NCBI GenBank assembly: GCA_964036195.1
Contig: OZ038450.1
Coordinates: 18,912,701-18,976,700, forward strand
Origin: Sphaerolaimus hirsutus
Taxonomy: Eukaryota > Nematoda > Chromadorea > Monhysterida > Sphaerolaimidae
Direction of reading: 5' to 3'
DNA: 64,000 nt
The position numbers and the translations under genes are program-made. Shown here in pieces: positions 33,477 to 45,663 of this stretch (its first letter is position 1; every line of letters begins with the position of its first letter). The notes below the pieces were generated by a model. That model did no database searches and was not told where the DNA came from. It saw only the letters and a list, made by a program, of their open reading frames with translations.

Positions 33477-35940
33477 AATATGTAGATTAGATTGTTCTTT
33501 AATTTGGACAGAATAAATTTTGTGGACAGACTGTCCATCCAGTTCGAATTTAACACATATGTGTAATTGTACAATAGTGGTACAAAATTGTATAGTGAAC
33601 ACTCTCTCGATTTTAAGGACAAACCACAAATGGACATAAAAACCGGGTGCCAAGTGCGCCCACAGGGCACGCGCAGTGATAAATAATCAAGATAAGTATA
33701 AACGGGCCATGCGTGCTTAGTAAATGGTTCCTGATGGGACCAAAGGAGCAAACACCTATGATTACGATGGCTCTTGGGGTTGGTAAAATGACCGTAGCGT
33801 ACAAGGACTTGGTGGTAAATGGTTACAAGCAGCACACCAGCGTTGAAAAAACGTATTTACGTTTACCCGAAATACCCGGGTATTTTGTCATGTTTACATT
33901 TTTTGAAAATCCCAACTTTGAAAACAGAAAAAGCTTCCTTTGCATATACATTTTTTTGTTGCACAAACTCGGATTAACAATGCGTTATTATGATGCACTG
34001 CTTTTGGTATAGTGAGTGGAATGATTCTAAACACCTGCCCGAACAAGCCCAGCCCCCTATTTTTATTTTCACTTCACACACCCTATCTCCAGTTGTGGGA
34101 GGGGTAGAAAGCTAATACTTGTGGGGTAGATAGGTGCAACTCCCCACTACTCCTCATGAATGGATGGGGCAGCGGCGACCAACGAGTTTCTGTGTTTTTG
34201 TTTTACACAGAAACACGGAAACTCATAAATTTTGAAAAACTCAAAACTCAAATGAGTTTTTTTTGGAGAACACAGAAACACGGAAACACAGTTTTTTTGA
34301 GTTTTGTGTTTTTTTCAGCGATGCTGTTTAATGCACATTAATTCAGGTAAACAAAACAAGATAAGGTATGCATGTATAAAATATGTACATAATGTATTCA
34401 TATTTTATAATGGTACAAAAAATAAATTAATGCGGGGTCATTGGCGCATGGCGCTTAGGGTTTGAAAAGCACCATGGCGCTTTTGGCGTTTGGCGCCAAA
34501 GTGCTGGCGCTTTGAATAACACTACACAATATTCTATGTAAATTATTAAACCGCGTGGGATGAAAAGTGTGAAAGGATTCGAGTGAGCTATGCTCATTAA
34601 GAGTTAAATGGTGTTTAATTGAATGCTCTGAAACGAGGTTCAGAGAGAACTTAGGTTCAAATTATTTATAACATTGTGTGCGCGAGCCTACGAAGGTTGT
34701 AAAACATATCCGCCCACACACATTGTGCGCGTTGCACCTTGGTGCTGGCGCGGGTTTGAATACATAATTATTCACTTAGATGGCTCCTCAAGACAACATA
34801 TGTTAACTGAAAAAAGCCCTTTGGAGGTAGCGCGTCAAATAAAAAACAACAATTTTTTGTAGCCACAAAATTAATGAATAAATAGACAAAAATATGAGAA
34901 AATATACAGAAATGTACAAAAATTGCCGAATTCGAAGAAAAACATCGCAAATCGCGATTTGTCTCCATGAGAGGAGGTTCAATGCTTCCAAATTGCACTA
35001 TGGCGCCCGTTTTCGAAGGCGCCTGGCGCCCTTATTCTGGCGCATTTCCATCACTAGTGTCTAGAGATGGTCTCGCAAAGGTACCAAATCGCTGGCGAGT
35101 TTGGGCCGTAACACTCCATCAGAATCCGCGCCTTGTCCAATTTAGAATTTTATCAGCTGCGAATGTTGCCTCGGTTCATCATCGAAGCTCAAGCGCGTGA
35201 AATTTCCTGTATAAATTCGCTTAGTGAATAACAGGACCACTAGACTTGATTGGGTCGAATCACGCCTAAATGCACAATTTGCGCGGAAGACGGAATGCTG
35301 ACGTGATGCGGACAAATTGATACGGCTGCAGTGTCGAAATGTGGCAAATTGGTGATACCGGCGACAGTTTAACTGTAGTGGTAAAATGACGCGAATATTT
35401 TGAGTGGCACCGTTTTTGCGTGGCGCCTTATTATCACATTCAGAGGGACACCCTGTACACGGCAAAATCATGAAACTACAGGAAAATCATGCTAATAATA
35501 CATTCATCTCAAGTGATGAATTGCCTGTGTGGAATGAGCATTCAACAAAATCACCTAGTATACGGCATGTGAATATTGTGTATCATTTTTGTGCTAACAG
35601 TTTTCAGCTACTGGCGCGCTTTGCCGCCTATGTGGCGCCCGGTGGATTTTTTTATGGCGCTACACCGCCATTATTTTCTAACGTTCCATCAACATTGATC
35701 AAGGCTGTGATGATTCTACGATTTTTTGACCATTTACCACGATTGAAGGAGAAATCGACTATTAAAGTTCCATTAGGAAAAATAAGCAATAATTCAAATG
35801 TTCCTGATTGATTTATGCCTTCCGAGGTTGCCAAATGCGATCTTATGACAAAATTTGCATGGGTTCAGGACATTGAAAAACAGCAAACTAGTGACAGATA
35901 AATTGAGGATGTAAATCTTTTATTAAATGTATTTTTTACC
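33477..35940. other. No gene; GCGCC fragments and palindromic tract
   Basis: 34190-34305 contains 'acacagaaacacggaaac' units in both orientations around AACTCAAAACTCA. 34440-34530 and 35000-35057 are GCGCC-family fragments; the second ends GCATTTCCATCACTA. No convincing coding sequence. Confidence 0.4.
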
Positions 35941-35944
35941 AGGG

Positions 35945-36161
35945 GCCAGTTTCGCAAAATGAGAAGTGAGAAGTGAAATGGCAAAGGCGAAGTGAAACGG
36001 CAAGTGAATTGGCAAAAGCGAAGAAAAGAGTAAAAATAAAAAGTAATTTCTCTTCGCTTTTGCCATTTCACTTGCCAATTCACTTGCCGTTTCACTTCGC
36101 CTTTGCGCTTTTACTTCACCTTTGCCATTTCACTTCTCACTTCTCATTTTGCGGAACTGGC
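35945..36161. mobile_element. Fold-back element, GCCAGTTTCGCAAAATGAG termini
   Basis: GCCAGTTTCGCAAAATGAGA at the left is inverted at the right (TCTCATTTTGCGGAACTGGC). The arms consist of 'gaagtgaaatggcaaagg' units. ACCAGG and ACCAGA flank the two ends, a possible short duplication. Confidence 0.65.
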
Positions 36162-36246
36162 ACCAGATTTATTTCAATGCCTAAGATTCACTGGGAGATT
36201 TTAATGTGCTTTTTAAGATTGCTTTTTAATATGCTAAGATTATTAT

Positions 36247-36475
36247 GTATACTCGGTGGACTGCAAAGTATGCGCCCAAAATTACTTATGTCTTAGTAAA
36301 AAGACGTGGACAGGGTACTTATGTGCGCACTTCCACAAAAAGTATTTTGAAAAGAAAAAGGCGAAGTCTAGCACAACTAATGTATGTTTCAGGGAACAAT
36401 TTTTATTTTATTAATGATGACGTCATGATGGTGTTTCATTCAGGAGAATGCATAGCGTGCGGCCCGCCGAGTATA
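36247..36475. repeat. Repeat with TATACTCGG / CCGAGTATA termini
   Basis: TATACTCGGTGGAC at the left and GCCCGCCGAGTATA at the right form inverted termini. The termini resemble those of the 2037 family, but the interior is different. A relative lies at 39283-39482. Confidence 0.5.
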
Positions 36476-36627
36476 CCCACCTACAAATAATTACAAGAAC
36501 AAAGAAGTTTGAAATAACTATTTACCTTCTTGTAAAACATCACTGAATCATATACAGAATTTCTGGAGCTTATGTTGGTTCAAAGCTTTCTTATCACTGA
36601 CTGAACTAACTTTTCCCACCTATGACA

Positions 36628-37040
36628 TACCGTATTACCTCGAATAAACCCCCTTGAATTTACTCCCCCTCGAAATACCCCCTAAAATTTTGTTGAAGAA
36701 AGAATAAACCCCCCTCGAAATACCCCCACCCAAGTTGAGTGTAAAGCGAATGTACACGACAAATACCGCAGTTTGTGATCTGTATGATGCAGAACACATG
36801 TTGAAACCAATGACTGAGTGACGTTACGGCCGGGTTTATGCGTAAATATATACAGTAATACATATACCTATGTCAGTAAAACACATATATCTATGTAATT
36901 GTTTTATTTTTCTACGTCTGAGAGTATGTGGAATTTCACAAAATTTCTGGCGAAATAATAGACCCCCCTGGAATAAGCCCCCCCTGAAAATTTGCTGGCG
37001 AAATAATAAACCCCTGGGGGTATTTTAAGCTAATACGGTA
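36628..37040. mobile_element. Mariner-like MITE, TACCGTATTACCTCG variant
   Basis: TACCGTATTACCTCGAATAA at the left and TTAAGCTAATACGGTA at the right, TA-bounded. The intact reference for the interrupted copy at 28331-29229. Confidence 0.8.
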
Positions 37041-38512
37041 TTTGAATAACATTAAAATAAAAACCCATAAATAGAAACGCGCAAGCGGTGCCTAGTCCGC
37101 AAGAAAATGAACAAAAACTACACGATATATTTAAATACATTTGTTTCATCCGATCGCGGGAGTCAATTTTGTTTCGGGATATATCGCTTCAGTTAATCAA
37201 CCAACATCACGCTATGCAGACAATATTCCTTTTAACGGTCCCCCGCAAATAAATAAAATCACTACGTGACGTCTTTACTTGAAGTATTTATTTACTGAAC
37301 AGTATCAAACAGCCTGCCTATATTTGATAAAAGCTTGCATGGGTGGATTTCCAAGTTTGTGAAAATGCTTAGTGATCTTGATTTACATTGTGTTTAATGC
37401 CTGGCCTGGTGCGAACCTACAAAAGATCAAAAATAGCGTGAAAATCAAAAATAGCGACTCCGGATGTGGTACACTCAATTTGCTAATTAGGTAACTATGC
37501 AACTTTGGTGGCTAGTTAAGTCAGTTAATTAACAGCACAGAGAGCAGATACTACGCAGTGGACAATGAACGCACGAGACAAAAAGCTGTTATGATGGTTA
37601 CAGATGGTTTTCTATTTCCGTCACATTGGTTATACCTGGATAAGGAAAGCAGCCATTATGCTAAAAATAGCATTCATGCTGCGCATGCATTATTTGTTCA
37701 CTTTATTATTGGGAATGATAACTGTCTTCGTCTTGTCACCTTTGTCTTTGTTGCATGGTCTAGTATCAATTAAACTGCATTCACGTCAAGTTCGGCAATC
37801 AGTTTCAGATTTTACTATTGACGACTCCAAGCTATTGGGGGGGTATAAGGCTGTAATATGGGGAATCTGACAAAATTGAATACCTGCTGTTTTTTAATGC
37901 AAATTGGTGCGGCACTTGATGTGTAGAAAAAAGTTTTTGAAAAAAGTTTCACGCGCGGTGATCTACTATACATTGAGTTACTGGAGGAACCCTCTCATCC
38001 GTGTAAAGTAGGTGGGATGCTTGCTAGATGTGCGCATGATTTACATGCACACAGCTTTGCAGCTTATCCAATCTTTGCATTCATGAAAGATAATGTTGAA
38101 TAATCAATGTAGACACCCACGCCTCGTGTAAATATTTATCAACACGAGTCAACTGTGTCACATTTAGTAAAGTAAAAGCACCAGAGCTAAAAGTTTGTGC
38201 AGTTCATACCTGGGCAAACTAAATTGCTCTACACTTTTTTGATTCTTCCCTTTGCTCAGCCTGCAAACTTTGAAACTAGTGGATTGAGTTCTCGGTTTAC
38301 TCAAATAGATCTCAGATGAGTCCTAAAAGCGGCTTCGCAAGCGGCTCTTGGAACACAGATTATTTAAATACCTAAATAAATAGTCGGATGTTCGCAATTC
38401 GCATCGTTAGCTGTGCACCTCCCTTACTGTAGATTTCACTTTCTCACGTAAATATTCACTTAAAAGAAAAATCAGAAAATAATTGCGTACGGCAATGTGT
38501 TAGTGTCCAGCC
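37041..38512. other. No gene recognised
   Basis: An 88-codon frame at 37604-37870 is hydrophobic in its first half but has no recognisable family or splice signals. Nothing else noted. Confidence 0.4.
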
Positions 38513-39059
38513 TAGGGTGTCAACAAAAACTTTTTGGCGGAAAACAGAAACGGAAAAATTTTAACACTTGCCGGAAAACGGAAACGGAAATTTTTTTGCA
38601 CTTGGCGGAAAACGGAAAACGGACAAATGAAAGGCCGGAAAACGGAAACGGAAACGGAAAAATTTGCTGAAATGATGCCGGAAACGGAAAAAATTTGCTG
38701 AAATTTTGCCGGAAACGGAAAAAATTGCAGAAAGTTATCCAGAAATAAAATTTTTTGCAGAAATCTTGCTATAAATAGAAAAACTTCACATAATTGAGCA
38801 CCTGCATGCATGTTTACCAGTTTGGTTAAAACAAAAAAACAGAAAATTGAGCTGGAAAGAAAAAAAAAGGTTGGAAAAACAGACAATTGAACCGGAAAAC
38901 GGAAAAAACGGCGGAAAAACGGAAAGTTTAGCCGGAAAACGGAAAATGAGCCGGAAAAACGGAAACGGAAATGGAAAAAAATTTAGCAGCCGGAAAACGG
39001 AAATGGAAACGGAAAAAAAATTGCCTGCGGAAAGCGGAAAACGGAAAGTTGACACCGTA
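38513..39059. mobile_element. hAT-like MITE, TAGGGTGTCAA / CGGAAAACGGAAA family
   Basis: TAGGGTGTCAACAAAAAC and GGAAAGTTGACACCGTA are terminal inverted repeats. A perfect duplication GTCCAGCC flanks the element (38505-38512, 39060-39067). The interior is nearly all 'ccggaaaacggaaa' array. Confidence 0.88.
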
Positions 39060-39282
39060 GTCCAGCCACTCTGATCAGTAGCTTTTTCCGAATTTTTTTT
39101 TCAGCGAGTGTGTCGGATGGTTCAACGATGAGCGTCAAATGTATGTAGGTATTTACGCGAGAGTATTTGCCAGAATAAAAGATAATTGATAGATTGCTAA
39201 AATCACGTAAAACGTAACGGGAAAACATATGAATGAATATCTTTTCAGAATGTTGGTATTGGTAGTAATAGTTGATTTAACT

Positions 39283-39482
39283 TATACTCGGCGGACATCA
39301 CACTAAGCACGGAAACCTATACCGTAGCCCATCTGAATTATGAAGCCAAAATTAGACAGTTTTTCATCATAATATTTCGTTTTTACTATGGAATAATCAA
39401 TTACGAAATTTGTCACAAGATTTTGTTGATAAAATTATAGTAGGAATCTGCACAGACTTTGAGGCCCGTCGAGTAGGTATAC
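39283..39482. repeat. Repeat with TATACTCGGCGGACATC terminus
   Basis: TATACTCGGCGGACATCACA at the left; the right side GCCCGTCGAGTAGGTATA is a diverged inverse. Short relative of 36247-36475. Confidence 0.45.
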
Positions 39483-39520
39483 TACAGTTCAATCAACCAC
39501 ACTACCTGATGGCCCTACAC

Positions 39521-39860
39521 CAGGGTTGGTTTTAGTAAAATTCTTTTTACTAAAATTGTATTTTATTTTTATTAAAATTGTATTTTATTTTTATTTTATT
39601 CTTCAATTTTCCATTTTATTTTTATTTTATTCTTCAATTTTTCATTTTATTTTTATTTTATTTTTATTTTTTATCTTAGTTCGTGACCAGGATTGATTTA
39701 AGTAAAATTCTTTTTACTAAAATTGTATTTTATTTTTATTAAAATTGTATTTTATTTTTATTTTATTCTTCAATTTTCCATTTTATTTTTATTTTATTCT
39801 TTTATTTTCTATTTTATTTTTATTATATTTTTATTTTTTTCTGCGATTTTTCCAACCCTG
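39521..39860. mobile_element. hAT-like MITE, CAGGGTTGG family, copy 2
   Basis: CAGGGTTGGTTTTAGTAAAA and TTTTTCCAACCCTG are flanked by the perfect duplication CCCTACAC (39513-39520, 39861-39868). The interior is a tandem AT-rich array (ttttattcttcaattttcc). Confidence 0.88.
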
Positions 39861-40285
39861 CCCTACACACAATAATTTTCACCGTGACTTCTGTGAAAAC
39901 TGAAATGGCGAGATGGCGACATTCAGCCTACTCTTATTGTATGCTATAGGTGTTTTAGTTTTCAAATTTGAACTTTCATTAATTTAAATTCACATTAAAA
40001 TTAAATAAAATCATTCAACCGTGTTGATTAATCTGCATTTGAAAAAAAATCAGTTTTCCCACGAAGTCACGGACTTTTCGAAGTCACGAAGTTTTCAACT
40101 AGTGTGTAGGGACATTGGATGTAAAACAGGAACACATTGGAGTTTGGGATAATATTGGCGCTAGGAACACAGGGAAATGTAGGTACTCCCCATCCAGACG
40201 GAAAAGAACTCTATCGAATAGGATTAAAAGAAGGATTTAAGGGTAAAATTTATTCCCTACATGCGGACTGCACGATGATCAGGGG

Positions 40286-40601
40286 TAGTGATGGAAAAAG
40301 CGCCAGGACTTTGGCGCCAAGCGCCAAAAGCGCCATGGCGCTTTTCCGAACCCCAGCGCCAAGCGCCTATAGCGCCAGAGCAAAATGGCGCCAAGCGCCA
40401 GAAGTGCTATGGCGCTAGCGCCAACCATTTTGTTCCTGGCGCCAGGCAAAATTAGTGCCAAGCCGCAAAAGCGCCATGGCGCTTTTAATGGGGGGCATGG
40501 CGCCAAGCGCCAATGGCGCCACAGCAAAATAGCGCCAAGCGCCAAAAGCGCCATGGCGCTTTTTCCTTTGGCGCTAGCGCCATGGCGCTTTTCCATCACT
40601 A
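40286..40601. mobile_element. hAT-like MITE, GCGCC family, young copy
   Basis: TAGTGATGGAAAAAGCGCCA and GGCGCTTTTCCATCACTA with perfect duplication ATCAGGGG (40278-40285, 40602-40609). The interior is wholly GCGCCAAGCGCCAAAAGCGCC-type array. Confidence 0.9.
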
Positions 40602-40740
40602 ATCAGGGGTCGCCAATGGGGCGGCTTCGGGCAGGGGGGTTACCGTACCTATCCGAAGGCTATTGCCACTGTCCCCTGAGCCCCCTCCCAAATTGCTCAG
40701 CAATCTATTTGAGTGATTTTTTCCGAGAGTATAGCGATTT

Positions 40741-42721
40741 TTAACCTTCCCGATCGGTAAGCTCTCGATCGGTAAGCCAAAGTATGTCGATGGGTAAGCC
40801 AAAGTGTGTCGATAATAAAGCCACACAAAGTCTAAAAAAGTATCTTGATTGGTAACCCATGGTATATCGATTGTAAAGCCAATGTCTCGATCGGTAAGCC
40901 GCAATACAAACATACCACACGCATACATAAATACATACGTATGGAGCAGAAGTAATTAGATGCGACGGCAAGATAGTAGACAATAATATTTTTTGAAGGA
41001 AAAACAACAATATTTTTAGATGAGTTTTAGATGAGATTGGTTAAATGTAGTGACTAAAAAGCGCCATCAAAAAAAGCACTACTAGTTGAAAACAATGAAA
41101 ATTTTTAATTTTTTTAAAAGTTTCCAACCCATTTTCCAACATTTTCAGCTGAAATTTATGAATGTTTGGGCGTATCGCTCAGCGAGTCATTGAAGTGAAT
41201 GGTGCACTGGAAAAATGTCCACTGCAGTCATAATTCCAGCGCCCAGTCATAATTGCCTCATGTTGTTGGTACATGTTTACCTCAGTAATTATTCCATGTA
41301 TCTTCGTATCTACGCGCGCGGCTTACCGATCGAAATAGTGGGGTTAACAATCGATACACTGTGGCTTACCGATTGAGTCAAAAATAAAAATTGCTTGCGG
41401 CTTATTCATCGACATAAACTGGTGGACCATTTAAATGGAAAATCGACAACATCAATTTTCAAAAAGTTCTCATTCGCAGATGTTCGGCCCAATCCTACTG
41501 AAATTTTGTTTGAAGGTGTGACTAACATTTATTTATATTGCCCGAAATGTCACCCCCCAGCACCCCGCCGGTCGGCCGTAACAACATTATGTATTTTTTT
41601 CTCGCAATTTCTGCCGGAAAATATAAACGGAAAATTTCAAATTCCCGCGCAAAATATCGCTGCGGGAAAGCGCGCAGCCATTTTTGGCATGCTGCCAACA
41701 CAAGCATTGGATACACTTGTGTTGGCAGTTTTTTGATGGAAAAAAAATCACTAATGGCTTGCTCAGAGCCGCACATAGGTTGCAGGGTCATTTTTACCCG
41801 CTGCAGTCCCCCCACTGCTGCTGCCTCACAAAAATCCATCCTAAATTGTAGATATCAGCCACTTCATGACATTCAAACATATTGAGAACTTTATAAGTGC
41901 AAACATTTTGATTGTGATTGCAAAAACCACAAATTTACACTTTCTGGGAATGACCTCTTCATCTGTCTGGCCCATTTATACAAAAAAATACAGGACACAA
42001 TGCCAGTTGTCCCCTGGTATATCTTTAACAGATAATTGTTGCCTGAATTCAATGGGCACTAGCATTTAATGATTTGCATGCAGATGGTGCAGAGGCTGGT
42101 CACGCTTTTATGGAAATGTGGTCATTGAACAGTGGTATTTCCACTGATGGCCATAAATGCAAACTTTGTGCAACAATGTGGTGCATAACCAGCCACATGT
42201 TGCTCATGACACTTAGGAAGCCAGTCCTGGCCACCATTTGATGTATGATAAGCCTGGGGCTGTGTATGGCACATTAGTTCCTATATATGTTTTGTTCAAA
42301 AAAATATTTCAGGTTTGATCTTTGGCAAAATTTTGGTGTGGGGATTGTGTGGGTTGTGAGGGGGTGGAAAAGTTGCAGGAAGTTGCCATCTCATATGTCA
42401 AAAAAAATCAGTGGCCTCAACCATCCCCAACCAATTTTATAAATAAATCAAATTCCGGCCTGAACAAAAATTTGTATGGATTTTCCATTTATATTTACCA
42501 GACAAAATGTGAAAAAAAATTATTTTCAGCAACAAGGGTGGCCTGAGCTGGTGCCACTTTGGTTATATATAGTATATACTTTGGGGCACCCTCACACTAA
42601 GTGACAGCCTGATGGCTTGCTTGTGTGATTTTTTAAATGTTATTTTGTGAATTTTCCATTTATATTTTCCACCAGTTTACTTTGGCTTACCGATCGAGAG
42701 CTTACCGATCGGGAAGGTTAA
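40741..42721. mobile_element. piggyBac-like non-autonomous element flanked by TTAA
   Basis: TTAA occurs at both ends. CCTTCCCGATCGGTAAGC at 40745 is exactly inverted at the right, and the inverted match extends through a second GATCGGTAAGCCAAAGTA unit (about 40 bp). More CGATCGGTAAGCC-like units follow at 40785-40900 and 41320-41405. Position 41416 onward holds a copy of the AACTGGTGG repeat. TTAA target and CC-start termini suit piggyBac; no transposase is present, so the assignment is inferred. Confidence 0.65.
41416..42679. repeat. AACTGGTGGAAAATATAAAT repeat, copy B, inverted
   Basis: The right ~250 bp are the reverse complement of the left part of 9544-10620. AACTGGTGG at 41416 and CCACCAGTTT at the right are inverted termini. 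Nested in the TTAA-flanked element. Confidence 0.6.
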
Positions 42722-42739
42722 CAATCGGGATCAGTGCTA

Positions 42740-44912
42740 AAATCGAGGGTAGCATTTCGAGGGGGGGGGGGGGGTCGGCCTGCCGGCACGTGTTTATATC
42801 TCGGGAACCGCTCAGTGAAAATTGTTGATTTTTTAATATAATATGGTTTCAGGTCGGGGCTAGTTACAAGTCCGAGGAAATTTCGCTACGATGCCCGAGA
42901 CCGGAGAGAGAGTGGGTCTATAAAAAGATGGTCATTTGCGAAATTTTTGGGTGACGCCCAGAACATGCAACCTTTGAACATCAATATCTCGGCTCTTTGT
43001 GAACCGATTTTAGTCATTAAACTTTTGAAACAATCACAAATGTTTGGAGAGTTCATTTCTGTGTTCAAATCGGTGATATACAATTGTGCATATACCGATT
43101 TGGCCCAATTTCCGCTCGCAAAATTTCGGGCAAAATTATTTTTTTGGACATGCTATCATATACTCTTGATCGCGAGAAACACCACACGGAAAGACTGAAA
43201 TTGATATCTCTCCCCGATCAAAAGTTATAGCACTTTAAAATTCCGCCTACCATCCCTATAAATGACTGCATGAAGAAAAATGCATGGAACTTTTAAACGC
43301 CATTTCTCGGCCATTTTTCAACCGATTTTGACCAACAAACACTTCAAATGATCAGAAAAACCAGGAGATTACATTTTCATTCTCAGATTATTTTATATGA
43401 ATTTCCATCATGACAATTTCGTACAAGAGTTTGCATTATGTTGTTGTGTGGGGAATCTGAAGTAATATATAGATTCTCCGAGAATGAAAATGTAATCTCC
43501 AGGTTATTCTGATCATTTTAAGTGTTTGTTAATCAAAATCGGCTAACAAATGGCCGAGAAATGGCGTTTTAAAGTTCCATGCATTTTTCTTCATGAGGTC
43601 ATTTATAGGAATGGTAGGCGGAACTTTAAAGTGCTATAACTTTTGATCGGAGAGAGATATCGATCTCATTCTTTCGATATGGTGTTTCTCGCGATCAAGT
43701 GTATATGATAGCATGTCCAAAAAAATAATTTTGCCCGAAATTTTGCAAGCGGAAATTGGGCCAAATCGGTATATGGACAATTGTATATCGCCGATTTGAC
43801 CACAGAAATGAACTCTCCAAACATTTGTGATTGTTTCAAAAGTTTAATGACTAAAATCGGTTCACAAAGAGCCGAGATATTGATGTTCAAAGGTTGCATG
43901 TTCTGGGCGTCACCGAAAAATTTCGCAAATGGGGACTTCCGTTCCAAAAGTTAACAAGCGCCAAATCCAGAAAAATCGAGTTAGCTGTGGATTCGACATC
44001 CACGTATAATTTTGCCCATTTTGGTAAAAAAATCAGTGTTATAGTCCATTTCGTTCCCGAGATACAGTGGTACCGTTTTTCAGAAAAATCACAATTTACA
44101 TATCGAAAGTGCACATATCCATCTCAGATCCCCTATGAAAAACAGGACTTTCATTTCGTAAGTGCACATATCCATGTCGGACCACCGGAGTTTCATTTCA
44201 TAAGTGCACATATCCAAAAAATAGTTTCATTTCCAAAAGTGCACGCGTGCTCCGGATCGCTCGCGAAGAGCCGGTCGGATTTCCCATACAAAATAAAGTT
44301 TCATTTCCAAATGTGCATACGTGAATTTCCAAATTTATTTTGCTCTATAAATCGAGTACGGGTTTAAATATAGATCTGAAAATTTAGATGTGTGTACTTC
44401 TCGAAAAGGGCTTCTCAGTGGTGTAATTGGTTTTGCCCTGCGATGCACCGTTAGGAAGTTATTTACATTTCAAGTTCAAATTTTCAAATTTACTCCTTAT
44501 TTTGGGTGGTTTACAAAATATGACATAACTCCCAAAATATTTACCAGCCGACAAAATTTAGGGACACAAAAATTGTAGACAAATGTCCGAGATATCTGAA
44601 AAGTGCAGGGCAAGCTTTGTCGCCCAAACATGGCGCTGCCGGGCCAGCGCCAAACTTTAAAATGCGATTTTGAAAAATCGAAAAATCTGGATATGTTAAC
44701 TTTTGGAATGAAAGTCCCCAAATGATCATCTTTTTATAGACCCACTCTCTCTCCGGTCTCGGGCATCGTAGCGAAATTTCCTCGGACTTGTAACTAGCCC
44801 CGACCTGAAACCATATTATATTAAAAAATCAACAATTTTCACCGAGCGGTTCCCGAGATATAAACACGTGCCGGCAGGCCGACCCCCCCCCTCGAAATGC
44901 TACCCTCGATTT
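42740..44912. mobile_element. Large fold-back element (~650-bp arms) with internal insertion
   Basis: Left arm 42740-43388 and right arm 43477-44912 are near-identical inverted repeats once a 787-bp insertion (43932-44718) is removed. A loop of about 90 bp separates them. Ends are AAATCGAGGGTAGCATTTCG and its inverse, with a C/G run next to them. Both arms carry short open frames of identical peptide, a consequence of the duplication and not a gene. No transposase found. Confidence 0.8.
43932..44718. mobile_element. Element nested in the right arm of the fold-back
   Basis: GGGACTTCCGTTCCAAAAGT and its inverse (CTTTTGGAATGAAAGTCCC) are terminal repeats of about 24 bp, flanked by CAAATG on both sides (43926-43931, 44719-44724). 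Inside, 'tttcat...aagtgcacatatcca' units recur five times between 44095 and 44325. Superfamily unknown. Confidence 0.7.
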
Positions 44913-45663
44913 CAGCTATGATCGGGATTCCCTCTTTTTTCCCAAATTGTCTGTCATTGCCCCCGCGAGGGTCAAAATCCTGGAGACCCCTGCAGACGAC
45001 ACATATTTATATTCAAACTTTCTACGATGGGGAAGTTGAAAAACGACAACTAAAAACGTTTCTGCTCCCGCTTTATCAAATTTTTCAATGTGTACTGCGA
45101 CGATGGTGTGAAAATGTGATACGCTACACTAGATGCGACAATATGCTACAGCAAGGCATGTCACAGACACAAGAAGTCATTGAAATACATTTTTTTATAA
45201 TCTCAATATCGAAATATTTACCATATGGAGCCAGCTGAAACAGAAAAAGTTAGTGGGGGTCCAAATCATGCAGCTTATCGGATGAAATCAAATAGGCACA
45301 TGCGTATACCTAAATATATACTCATAAACAGAGAAACAGTTTAAACAGTATTGAGCCGCAGGCAAGGGGAATAAATTTCACGACGACACATGAGAAGCCA
45401 TTCGTGATAACCTTATCCGATATGCAAAGCAAATAAATTTTTATTAGCGAAACTTCGGTCATCTACTGCACCAGGTCACAGTCCCCGGAAACCGGTTTTA
45501 ATAATTACGATGTAAATGCTTTTTGAATATTTATACAATGTTCCTTCCTATTTTTTATAAATGATATTCAACTTCCCCGACATTCCGTCAGAAAACATAG
45601 GAGCAAGTTTTGGACGAGGGTTGGGAAAATACAATACAAAACTTCCTTCGCAAGATGACAGAC
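44913..45663. other. No gene recognised
   Basis: The 113-codon frame at 44897-45238 shows no recognisable motif. No repeat termini found. Confidence 0.35.

Noticed and set aside
37604-37870. Hydrophobic 88-codon frame
   Set aside because: No family resemblance, splice context or codon bias; likely chance.
42886-43947. Two near-identical peptides on opposite strands (42886-43198 and 43666-43947)
   Set aside because: They are the two arms of a fold-back element and not duplicated genes.
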